Part shown: piece after piece, positions 49,183 through 56,588 of the stretch
Layout of the letters: each line of letters opens with the position of its first letter
Numbering within the stretch: the stretch's first letter is position 1
Source of the DNA: Sandaracinaceae bacterium
GTDB taxonomy: Bacteria; Myxococcota_A; Polyangia; Polyangiales; Sandaracinaceae
Assembly: GCA_019637095.1 (NCBI GenBank)
Contig: JAHBWG010000010.1
Location: 62,001-126,000 of the forward strand
DNA: 64,000 nt
Direction: 5' to 3'
Position numbers and translations under genes: made by a program
Notes under the pieces: model-generated
The model's database searches: none
Seen by the model: the letters and a program-made list of their open reading frames with translations, nothing else
Told to the model about the DNA's origin: nothing

Positions 49183-50571
49183 ATGGGTGCGCGGATCCTG
49201 GTCTGCGACGACGAAGCGGGGCTCCGCGAGATGCTGAGCGTGCTGCTGCGCCGCGCCGGCCACCGCGTGACCACCGCACAGACCCGCGCGGAGGCGCTCG
49301 AGCGGCTCGCCGAGCAGCGCTTCGACGCGCTCATCACCGACCTGGCCCTCCCCGACGGAACCGGGATGGAGGTGCTCAGCGGCGCCCTCGACCGAGATCC
49401 CTCGATCCAGGTGCTGATGATCACCGCCTACGGCGGCACCGAGGAGGCGGTCGAGGCGATGCGGCGCGGCGCCTACGACTTCGTCACCAAGCCGTTCCGC
49501 AACCACGAGCTGCTCGCGCTGCTCGACAAGGCCCTCGAGAAGCGGCGGATCGTCGACGAGAACCGCGCGCTGCGCGAGACGCTCGGTGCGTCGTTCCGCG
49601 CCGGGTCGCTCATCGGCCGGAGCCCCTCCATGCAGGCGGTCATGGACATGGTCCGCCGGATCGCGAGCGCGCGCACGAGCGTCCTGATCACCGGCGAGAG
49701 CGGGACCGGCAAGGAGATGGTGGCGCGCGCGATCCACGAGCGAGGCGCGCGCGCCGAGGGCCCCTTCGTCGTGGTGAACTGTGGCGCCCTGCCCCCGCAG
49801 CTCATGGAGAGCGAGCTCTTCGGGCACGAGCGGGGGGCGTTCACCGGCGCCACGCAGCGGACGGACGGGCTCGTGCGCGCGGCCGAAGGGGGGACGCTGT
49901 TCCTCGACGAGATCGGAGAGCTGCCTGCCGATCTGCAAGTCAAGTTGCTGCGCGTGCTGCAGGATCGTCGCGTGCGCCCGGTCGGCGGGCAGCGGGAGAT
50001 CGAGGTGGACATCCGGGTGGTCGCGGCGACGAACCGCGACCTCGAGGCCGACGTGGAGGCGGGGCACTTCCGCCGTGATCTCTTTTACCGACTCAACGTG
50101 ATCCGGTTGCACCTGCCTCCGCTGCGCGAGCGGGTGCAGGACATCCCGCTGCTCTGCGCGCACCTCGTCGAGAAGCACTGCGCGCTCGCCGGTCGGCCGC
50201 CGCTCGAGCTGTCGGACGCGGCGCGGCGCTGGCTGCTCGAGCAGCCCTACCCCGGCAACGTGCGCGAGCTCGAGAACGTCGTGGAGCGCGCGGTCACGCT
50301 CGCGAGGACGGACACCATCGAGCTCGAAGACCTCCCGCGCGGCGCCGAGGACCGCGCGCCCGATCCGGGGGCCGTCGCGATCGGCCCCGGCTTCGACATC
50401 GACGCCTACCTCGGGGCGATCGAGAAGCGGATCCTGCTGCGCGCGCTCGACGAGGCGGGCGGCGTCCGCACCGAGGCGGCGAAGCTGCTCGGGACGACCT
50501 TCCGGTCGCTGCGCTACCGCCTCGCGAAGTACGACATCGGCGGCGGAGACGAGCCCGCGTCGGACGACTGA
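49183..50571 (+). CDS. pilR: Sigma-54-dependent response regulator, PilR-like
   Basis: 462 residues. Receiver domain at 1-120 with D9-D10 and phosphorylation site D53 in ITDLALPD, then T/K markers (MITAYGG; FVTKPF). The central AAA+ domain has Walker A GESGTGKE, the sigma-54 contact loop GAFTGA, and Walker B LFLDEIGEL. A Fis-type helix-turn-helix ends the protein (AKLLGTTFRSLRYRLAKY). The next two genes are type IV pilins, each with a GG-N10-GC promoter, so the PilR assignment rests on both domain type and position. The partner PilS kinase is not in the window. Confidence 0.92.
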   Translation: MGARILVCDDEAGLREMLSVLLRRAGHRVTTAQTRAEALERLAEQRFDALITDLALPDGTGMEVLSGALDRDPSIQVLMITAYGGTEEAVEAMRRGAYDFVTKPFRNHELLALLDKALEKRRIVDENRALRETLGASFRAGSLIGRSPSMQAVMDMVRRIASARTSVLITGESGTGKEMVARAIHERGARAEGPFVVVNCGALPPQLMESELFGHERGAFTGATQRTDGLVRAAEGGTLFLDEIGELPADLQVKLLRVLQDRRVRPVGGQREIEVDIRVVAATNRDLEADVEAGHFRRDLFYRLNVIRLHLPPLRERVQDIPLLCAHLVEKHCALAGRPPLELSDAARRWLLEQPYPGNVRELENVVERAVTLARTDTIELEDLPRGAEDRAPDPGAVAIGPGFDIDAYLGAIEKRILLRALDEAGGVRTEAAKLLGTTFRSLRYRLAKYDIGGGDEPASDD

Positions 50572-50612
50572 CGCGATTCGTCGGTCACCGAACGCGCCGC
50601 GGCGCGTTTCGC

Positions 50613-50629
50613 GCGGTACGAGGATTGCG
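50613..50629 (+). promoter_or_regulatory. Sigma-54-type promoter of the first pilin gene
   Basis: CGGTACGAGGATTGCG has GG at 50615-50616, exactly ten bases, then GC at 50627-50628. The -12 half (TTGCG) is close to consensus, the -24 half (CGGTAC) is weaker. The start of transcription is predicted near 50640 and the ATG is at 50655. The upstream PilR-like gene makes this the expected arrangement. Confidence 0.6.
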
Positions 50630-50654
50630 TGATACGCTGCCGGATAGGAGCGTC

Positions 50655-51191
50655 ATGCGCAGCACTCAGGGGTTCACGCTCATCGAGCTCATGATCGTCG
50701 TCGCGATCGTGGGCATCCTCGCCGCGATCTCGATCCCGAGCTTCCAGAGCTACCTGTACCGATCGAAGACCGCCGAGGCCGTCACGTTCCTCGGCGAGAT
50801 CCGCCAGCGACAGGAGGCCTACCGCGCGGAGTTCGGGCAGTACTGCTCCGCGTCCGGCGGCCCGGGCACCGCGATCACCGGCGGCGCGTGGAACCCTGCC
50901 GCCTTGCCCGCGGCGGGTCACCGCGTGGGCTGGGGGACCGACGTGGGCTGGACCCAGCTCGGCGCAGCGCCGGACGGCCCCACCCTCTTCCAGTACCGCA
51001 CGACCGCGGGCCCCCCGGGGACCAACCCGGGCGTGCCGAACTTCGGAGGGACCGACTTCTGGTTCGTCGCGCACGCCCGCGGTGACCTCGACGGCGACGG
51101 GCGCACGGTGATCTTCGAGATCGTGTCCGCCTCCAACCGCATGTTCATCGGCGACGACTCGTTCAATCCGTTGCCGCGCGGGTGGCACTGA
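50655..51191 (+). CDS. Type IV pilin / pilin-like protein
   Basis: 178 residues from ATG 50655 (ribosome site GGATAGGAG). The prepilin leader is short, MRSTQG, and cleavage before F7 leaves [19 protein letters not shown], with the conserved Glu at +5 of the mature chain. The globular part has one visible Cys (CSASGG), an Asn/Gly/Pro-rich middle and a C-terminal Asp-rich loop (GDLDGDGRTVIFEI). It lacks the Cys-bounded D-loop of classical PilA, so it could be a minor pilin or a second major pilin. It is 83 bp downstream of PilR. Confidence 0.88.
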   Translation: MRSTQGFTLIELMIVVAIVGILAAISIPSFQSYLYRSKTAEAVTFLGEIRQRQEAYRAEFGQYCSASGGPGTAITGGAWNPAALPAAGHRVGWGTDVGWTQLGAAPDGPTLFQYRTTAGPPGTNPGVPNFGGTDFWFVAHARGDLDGDGRTVIFEIVSASNRMFIGDDSFNPLPRGWH

Positions 51192-51275
51192 CGTTTTTCG
51201 GCGATCGGGCCGCACGGCGCCGCCGATTTGCGGCACTCCTCGCCCCTTCGGTGGATGAAGCCCGAACGTGGCTCC

Positions 51276-51292
51276 ACGGCACGGCTCTCGCA
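51276..51292 (+). promoter_or_regulatory. Sigma-54-type promoter of the second pilin gene
   Basis: CGGCACGGCTCTCGCA has GG at 51278-51279, ten bases, and GC at 51290-51291. The -24 half CGGCACGG matches TGGCACGR at seven of eight bases, and the -12 half CTCGCA is close to TTTGCA. The expected start is near 51303, 31 bases before the ATG. Confidence 0.65.
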
Positions 51293-51333
51293 CGATGTCA
51301 GGGAGTCCCCCCACCGAACGGAGCGAGATACAC

Positions 51334-51900
51334 ATGCGAAAGCTGCTGAAGCGAGAGAAGGGCTTCACTCTGATCGAGCTGATGATCGTCGTCGCGATCA
51401 TCGGCATCCTGGCGGCCATCGCCATCCCGGCCTTCATCGGCTACCTGACTCGGGCGAAGACCTCCGAGGCCGGCAACAACCTCAAGAACATGTTCACCGC
51501 CGCGGCGGGCTACTACACGAACGAGAACTGGGGCATGCGGACGTTCGACGCGACGCCGGGCGCCGTCGCAGCAACCTCGGCGTGTACGGTCGGCCCGACT
51601 GTCCAGACCCCCGTCGCGCCGAGTCCGGCGAAGGTCAACATCGACTGGAATGACCCAGCCCTCGCACCGTTCGTCGCGATCGGCTTCTCGACGCGCGATC
51701 CGGTCTACTACCAATACCGGCTGGAGAGTGTGGGAGACATGTGCGGCACCATGCTGGGCCTCCCGCTCTACAGCTTCCAGGCGATCGGGGACCTCGACGG
51801 AGACGGAATCACCAGCCTGTACGAGCTGGCCGCGGGGTCGAACGCGCAGAACGAGCTGATGCGCACGCCGGGGATCTACCGCGAGCGCGAGCTCGAGTAG
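51334..51900 (+). CDS. pilA: Major-type type IV pilin
   Basis: 188 residues from ATG 51334 (ribosome site GGAGCGAG). Leader [10 protein letters not shown] with cleavage before F; the mature N-terminus [22 protein letters not shown] is textbook, with Glu at +5. The globular domain has two cysteines (SACTVG; GDMCGTM) that could close a disulfide loop, and the C-terminal loop carries [13 protein letters not shown]. The basic leader and high-consensus promoter make this the better candidate for the main pilus subunit. A strong terminator follows directly. Confidence 0.92.
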   Translation: MRKLLKREKGFTLIELMIVVAIIGILAAIAIPAFIGYLTRAKTSEAGNNLKNMFTAAAGYYTNENWGMRTFDATPGAVAATSACTVGPTVQTPVAPSPAKVNIDWNDPALAPFVAIGFSTRDPVYYQYRLESVGDMCGTMLGLPLYSFQAIGDLDGDGITSLYELAAGSNAQNELMRTPGIYRERELE

Positions 51901-51921
51901 GGCCACCCCAACGGGGGTATG

Positions 51922-51965
51922 GACCGCTCTCCCCGCGCGCGTCGTGAGGAGAGCGGTCTTGCGTT
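51922..51965 (+). terminator. Rho-independent terminator after pilA
   Basis: gaccgctctcc (51922-51932) and ggagagcggtc (51948-51958) form a perfect 11-bp stem with a 15-base loop, followed by ttgcgtt. It begins 22 bp after the pilA stop and precedes the next plus-strand gene, whose transcription therefore needs another promoter or read-through. Confidence 0.75.
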
Positions 51966-52005
51966 CGGGCCTCGGGCCGCGCTCAGATGTGCGAGGAGCA
52001 GACCG

Positions 52006-52887
52006 TTGAGCCGTGATCGCATCGCCCTCCTCGCCGTCGTGACCTCGCTCGTCGTGCTGCCGCTCGCGCTCGACGCGCTGCGCGCGCGAGCGCACGTCTC
52101 GTGGCGCGAAACCCAGGCCTACGAGGGCGGCTACTACCTCCCGCCCCGCGAGTGGCTCCCCGCGCTCTCGCTGGGTTGGCGCGAGGCGCTCGCCGACCTC
52201 GTGTGGATGCGCGCGCTCATCTACTACGGCGACGAGATGCACCACGGGGGCGACGTCCGCTTCGCGTACGAGTACGCCGAGGCGATCGAGGCGCTCGACC
52301 CCGACTTCGTCGCTGTCTATCGCTGGGTGGGCATGGCCGGGCTCTACCGGCCGACCGCGATCACCGCCGACGACGTCGAGCGCGCGGTGACGATCATGCA
52401 GCGCGGCGCCGAGCGGCATCCGCTCGACGGCCAGCTCGCCTGGGACCTCGGCGCCGTGCTCGTGTTCGAGCTGCCCCCGTTGCTCGAGGACACGGAGGCC
52501 GCCGACGCCGCCCGCGCGCGCGGCGTCCCGTTCCTCGTGCGCGCCTCGCGCCTCGGCGCCGCGCCCGAGTGGGCGTCGCTCTCGAACGCGGCGCTGCTCG
52601 CGCGGATCGGTCGGACCGATCAGGCGGCGCGCCTGCTCGAGGACCTCTACGCGCACACGGACGACCTCGCGACGCGCGAGCGCATCGCCATGCGCATCCG
52701 ACAGATGCGCGACGAGGCCCAGGCGGAGGCCTTCCTCGCCCGGATGGAGGAGCTCGAGCAGGAGCGGCGGCGCGCGTTCCCCTACACACCCGCCGGCCTC
52801 TACCTCCTGATCGGCCCGCGGCCTGCGGCCGATCTCGTCACCCCGATCCGCGACGGATTCCCGCGGGCGTTCGCCGCGGGGCCATGA
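52006..52887 (+). CDS. Membrane-anchored TPR-like protein downstream of pilA
   Basis: 293 residues from TTG 52006, chosen because GAGGAG lies nine bases upstream and upstream starts fall inside the terminator. One membrane segment (about 6-25, IALLAVVTSLVVLPLALDAL) anchors a periplasmic helical domain. That domain shares W-rich helices (LSLGWREALADLVWMRALIYYGDEM; YEYAEAIEALDPDFVAVYRWVG) and TPR-like units (ALLARIGRTDQAARLLEDLYAHTDDLATRERIAMRI). No family name recognised. Position between pilins and a pseudopilin suggests a pilus-related role, which is inference. Confidence 0.68.
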   Translation: MSRDRIALLAVVTSLVVLPLALDALRARAHVSWRETQAYEGGYYLPPREWLPALSLGWREALADLVWMRALIYYGDEMHHGGDVRFAYEYAEAIEALDPDFVAVYRWVGMAGLYRPTAITADDVERAVTIMQRGAERHPLDGQLAWDLGAVLVFELPPLLEDTEAADAARARGVPFLVRASRLGAAPEWASLSNAALLARIGRTDQAARLLEDLYAHTDDLATRERIAMRIRQMRDEAQAEAFLARMEELEQERRRAFPYTPAGLYLLIGPRPAADLVTPIRDGFPRAFAAGP

Positions 52888-52905
52888 GGCCTGGGCGAGG
52901 CTCGT

Positions 52906-53457
52906 TCACTCCGCGCGGTCGCGGATGTAGAGGATGCCCTGCTCGACGAGCGGACCGGTGTCGTCCGCGCGCATGCGCACCTCGAACAGGCTGCGCTCGC
53001 CGTCGCCGTCCAGGTCGCCCTCGGCGCGCAGCGTGAGGAGGTACGTCCCCTCCGGGCTGCGCAGCCCGCAGCCACTCGCGGCGGGCTCGAACGTGTACGC
53101 GTAGCGGAGCGGCGTGCGCGGGCGGAACCCGAGCGCGCGCCACGTCGCGTACCCGGGCGTGTCCGCGTCGTGGAAGTCGAGCTCGCTCGGTTCGGGCGAG
53201 GGCTCGCGCGGGGTCGGCCCCGCGGTCGGCGGCAGACAGCGGCCGAGCTCGGTGCCGCCCTCGCCGGGCACGCGCGCCGCGAAGTACGCGGCGGCGCTCC
53301 GCCGCAAGGACGCGAGCTGCTCCACCGCCTCGTTGGTCTTGCTCGTCCGCAGTTCGCGCACGAACGTCGGGATGAAGACGGCGAGCACGACGCCGACGAT
53401 GCACACGATCAGCGACGCTTCGACCAACGAGAGCCCGCTCGTTCGCCGCCTCGCCAC
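52906..53457 (-). CDS. Orphan pseudopilin-like protein
   Basis: 183 residues from GTG 53457. A short basic leader ARRRTSG is followed by LSLVEASLIVCIVGVVLAVFIP, so a prepilin peptidase site (Gly-Leu) and the Glu at +5 are present. The first mature residue is Leu where pilins prefer Phe or Met. The globular part has a CLPPTAG and a SGCGLR that may pair, and ends with DLDGDGERSLFEV, the same Asp-rich C-terminal loop as the two pilins. No type II secretion genes adjoin it. It is convergent with the TTG-start membrane gene and downstream of the PEGA kinase on the minus strand. Confidence 0.82.
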   Translation of the reverse strand: MARRRTSGLSLVEASLIVCIVGVVLAVFIPTFVRELRTSKTNEAVEQLASLRRSAAAYFAARVPGEGGTELGRCLPPTAGPTPREPSPEPSELDFHDADTPGYATWRALGFRPRTPLRYAYTFEPAASGCGLRSPEGTYLLTLRAEGDLDGDGERSLFEVRMRADDTGPLVEQGILYIRDRAE

Positions 53458-53538
53458 GGCGGCAGTGTGGACCGCCCTCGGTGCCGCGCAACCTGGTCGG
53501 ATCACGCGGCCTGGTCGGAGCACGCGGCGGCGCGACGA

Positions 53539-56349
53539 TCAACCCGGCGTGAGCCGGCGGATCAACGTCTCGACCTGCCCCGCGCGGATCGTGACGGTCA
53601 CCGTCTCGCGGATGTCGAAGTCGGGGTTGACCAGGCGCACCTGGTGGCGCCCCGCGGGGAGCGGGATGTTCATCTGCGGCGTGTTGCCGATCAGGCGCCC
53701 GTCCACGTAGACCTGCGACCACGGCGTCGTCTGCACGCGCAGCGTGCCCGTGCCGCCCGTCGCGCCGCCCCCGGTCGTGCCGCCGCCCGTGTCGCCGCCG
53801 CCGGTCGCCGGCTGCGTGCCGCCAGTCGCGCCGCCGCCGCCGCCGCGACGTCCGCCGCCGGTCGTGGCCACGCGCTGTCGCTCGACGAGCACCGCGTCGA
53901 CGGTGTGGTTCGCCTGCCCGGACGGCGGGCTCAGCGCCTGCGACCAGTCCTCGTAGCCGACGCGCGTCATCTCCACGGTCCACTGCCCGCCGGAGACGTC
54001 GACCGCCTGGGTCACCGGGGTGTCGCCGACGCGGCGCCGCTCGCTGCCGCGGACGAGCGTCACGCGCGCGCCGCTCGGGCTCGACTCGAACCGCACCGAG
54101 ACCTGCCGCAAGGTCAGGACCGCACGCGGGAGCTGCACCACCTGTCCCGCCGACAAGTCGACTTGCCCCGTCCAGGGCGCGTAGTTCTCGAGCTCCGCGC
54201 GCACCGTGACCGTGCCCGGCTCGAGGTCGGTGACGGTGACGGGCGTGCGCTCCGCGAGCTGCCGCTCGCCGACGAAGACGAGCGCGCCGCTCGGGACGGT
54301 GTCGAGGTGGAAGCCGGTGCCGGCCGCGGGCACGGTGCCCCCGGTTCCCACCGGGGTCCCGCCGGTGGTGCCCAGACCGGTCGTCCCGCCGGTGGTCGCG
54401 ACCCCGCCGGTGGCTGCGCCGACGCCACCCTCGGGCACGAGCGTGACGGCCGGCAGCTCCAGCGTCTGCCCGCTCGCGAGGTTCACGCGCGTCGCCCAGG
54501 TCTGGTAGCCGTGCTTGCGCACCTCCACGAGGTGCTCGCCGGGCTCGACGTTGGCGAGGAGGAACGGGCTCGCGGTCGACGAGGTGATCGGCTCGTTGTC
54601 GAGGTAGACGACCGCGTCCGGCGGGTTGGTCGAGAGGTGGATCACGCCGGGCTGCGAGCGGCCGAAGAACCACCAGAGCCCACCGCCCACGACGCCGAGC
54701 CCGAAGACCGCGACGAGCGCGAAGACGGCCAGCATCGCGCCGCCGCCGCCCTTCTTCTTCTGGACCACCGCGGTCGGCTCTCGGCCGTACGCGACGGGCT
54801 CGGGCGGGAGGTCGTCGAACGGCGAGGGCATCCCCGGGACCGCCCCGGGCGAGGACGCGGTCGGGACGAACTGCGGCGTGGCGACCATCGCGGCGGTCGG
54901 CGCGACCGGTCGCGGCGCGGGCGCCGCCGCGACCGGGGCCGGCGCGGGCGTGTCGTCGTTCAGCTCGGGGAGCGACGGGATCAGCCCGTCCTCCGGCTTG
55001 TCGTAGATCTGGGTCGAGAGCTCCTCGTCGTCCCAGTCCATGTCGAGCGCGGCGCCTGGGCTCGACACCGCCCGCGACGTGGCGGCGGCCGAGGGGGGCG
55101 GCGGCGGGTTCGACGAGCGCAGCGGCGGCGGCACCGCCGGCGGCGAGCTCGTCCGGGGCGGCGGCGGCGGCGGCGGCGCGCCCGACGTGCGCGGCGGCGG
55201 TGGCGGCGGGACGCCGACCCCCATCATCGTCCGCTTGGGGCCGCGCGGACGCGGCGGCGGCTGCGCGGCCGAGATGTTCGCCGCCTTCGCCGGCGCGGGC
55301 TCGATGTCCGCGAACGCGTCGAGCCCCGAGCTCTTCGACGTCGGGCGCGCTCCCGCCGCCGGCGCGAGGCCGGCCTCGACCTCCATGCGCCGGTACTCTT
55401 CCTCGCGCTGCGACTCGCGCGCGATCTCCTCGGCGAACGCCTTGCGCATGTACGCGCTCAGGTCCTTGCGCGAGAAGAAGTTGCCGCTCGTGTACATGAA
55501 CGACTGCAAGTCGTCGTGCAGGTCCATCGCGGTCTGGTAGCGATCGTCGACGTCCTTCGCGAGCGCCTTGAGGACGATCTGCTCGAGCTCCTCCGGGATG
55601 CGCCGGTTGTACGTGGACGGCGGCATGATCTCGACGTTGCGGACCTTCTCGAGCGTCGAGAAGTCGCTCTCGCCGACGAAGAGGCGCTCCCCGGTGAGCA
55701 GCTCGTAGAGCACGATGCCGACCGCGAAGATGTCGCTGCGGCGGTCGAGCGGAAGGCCGCGCACCTGCTCCGGCGACATGTAGCCGAACTTGCCCTTGAG
55801 GATCCCCGCCTGCGTCTTGCCGGCCTTGCCCGCCGCCTTGGCGATCCCGAAGTCGATGATCTTCGTCTCGCCGTCGTAGCTGATCAGGATGTTCTGCGGC
55901 GAGACGTCGCGGTGGACGAGGTTGAGCTCGCGGCCGGCGGCGTCCTTCTTGTTGTGCGCGTAGTCGAGGCCCTCGCAGACCTTCATGACCGTGTAGCAGG
56001 CCATGGGCACGGGCACCGTCTCGCCGCGCTTGCGCGCGCGGTCGAAGATCGCGCGGAGGTCCTTGCCGTGGACGAACTCCATCGCGATGAAGAAGGAGTC
56101 CGCGACCTTCCCGAGGTCGAAGATCTGGGCGATGTTCGCGTGCGTCAGCTGCACGGCGATCTTCGCCTCGTCGATGAACATCGTGATGAACTCTTGGTCC
56201 TCCGCGATCGACGGAAGGATGCGCTTCACCGCGACGAGCCGCTCGAAGCCCTCGACGCCGAAGGCCTTCGCCTTGAAGACCTCCGCCATCCCGCCGACGT
56301 TGATTCGCTCGAGCAGGACGTATTTCCCGAAGGGGATCGGCTTCTTCAC
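53539..56349 (-). CDS. Ser/Thr protein kinase with multiple C-terminal PEGA domains
   Basis: 936 residues from GTG 56349 (ribosome site GGAG). The kinase domain at about 1-290 looks active: Gly-rich loop INVGGMAEVF, K42 in LVAVKR, HRD at 146-148 with N153 (HRDVSPQN), DFG at 166-168, GYMSPEQ. A long Pro-rich cytoplasmic linker (about 345-530) follows, then one membrane segment (about 537-560). Outside are four PEGA-like modules (about 565-640, 672-740, 745-815, 870-936), joined by Gly/Thr-rich linkers. PEGA-tailed kinases are typical of Myxococcota and sense the cell surface. It is followed 81 bp later by the pseudopilin gene. Confidence 0.95.
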   Translation of the reverse strand: MKKPIPFGKYVLLERINVGGMAEVFKAKAFGVEGFERLVAVKRILPSIAEDQEFITMFIDEAKIAVQLTHANIAQIFDLGKVADSFFIAMEFVHGKDLRAIFDRARKRGETVPVPMACYTVMKVCEGLDYAHNKKDAAGRELNLVHRDVSPQNILISYDGETKIIDFGIAKAAGKAGKTQAGILKGKFGYMSPEQVRGLPLDRRSDIFAVGIVLYELLTGERLFVGESDFSTLEKVRNVEIMPPSTYNRRIPEELEQIVLKALAKDVDDRYQTAMDLHDDLQSFMYTSGNFFSRKDLSAYMRKAFAEEIARESQREEEYRRMEVEAGLAPAAGARPTSKSSGLDAFADIEPAPAKAANISAAQPPPRPRGPKRTMMGVGVPPPPPPRTSGAPPPPPPPRTSSPPAVPPPLRSSNPPPPPSAAATSRAVSSPGAALDMDWDDEELSTQIYDKPEDGLIPSLPELNDDTPAPAPVAAAPAPRPVAPTAAMVATPQFVPTASSPGAVPGMPSPFDDLPPEPVAYGREPTAVVQKKKGGGGAMLAVFALVAVFGLGVVGGGLWWFFGRSQPGVIHLSTNPPDAVVYLDNEPITSSTASPFLLANVEPGEHLVEVRKHGYQTWATRVNLASGQTLELPAVTLVPEGGVGAATGGVATTGGTTGLGTTGGTPVGTGGTVPAAGTGFHLDTVPSGALVFVGERQLAERTPVTVTDLEPGTVTVRAELENYAPWTGQVDLSAGQVVQLPRAVLTLRQVSVRFESSPSGARVTLVRGSERRRVGDTPVTQAVDVSGGQWTVEMTRVGYEDWSQALSPPSGQANHTVDAVLVERQRVATTGGGRRGGGGGATGGTQPATGGGDTGGGTTGGGATGGTGTLRVQTTPWSQVYVDGRLIGNTPQMNIPLPAGRHQVRLVNPDFDIRETVTVTIRAGQVETLIRRLTPG

Positions 56350-56407
56350 CTCAATCTCCTACCGCCGGGGGCGCCGCCACGCACCCGCCGGAGCCCGGCG
56401 CGCGCGC

Positions 56408-56437
56408 ACTGTACCGGCTGTGCACAGACACGGTCAA
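56408..56437 (-). promoter_or_regulatory. Sigma-70-type promoter of the PEGA kinase gene
   Basis: On the minus strand TTGACC (56437-56432) and TACAGT (56413-56408) are separated by 18 bases. That is 5/6 and 4/6 to consensus and leaves a leader of about 50 bases before the GTG. Confidence 0.45.
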
Positions 56438-56464
56438 TGCCCGATGCTTGGCCACGACGCTCGA

Positions 56465-56482
56465 CGCGGCCCCGGGGCCGCG
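56465..56482. promoter_or_regulatory. Perfect 18-bp palindrome
   Basis: cgcggccccggggccgcg reads the same on both strands. It lies between the 3' end of the glycosidase-like gene (56589) and the kinase promoter. There is no loop or T tract, so a protein-binding site is as likely as a terminator. Chance cannot be excluded in such GC-rich DNA. Confidence 0.3.
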
Positions 56483-56588
56483 CATGACCGGACTCTCCAC
56501 CACGCCGGGATCATGCCGGAATCGTGACGCGTCTGCCAACTCGGCGCCGCGCGCGCCGCGCGGGTGTGAGAGAACACAGAGAGCGCCT

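Noticed and set aside
49060-50178. Long minus-strand frame opposite pilR
   Set aside because: Shadow ORF; the plus strand has an unambiguous NtrC-type protein over the same bases.
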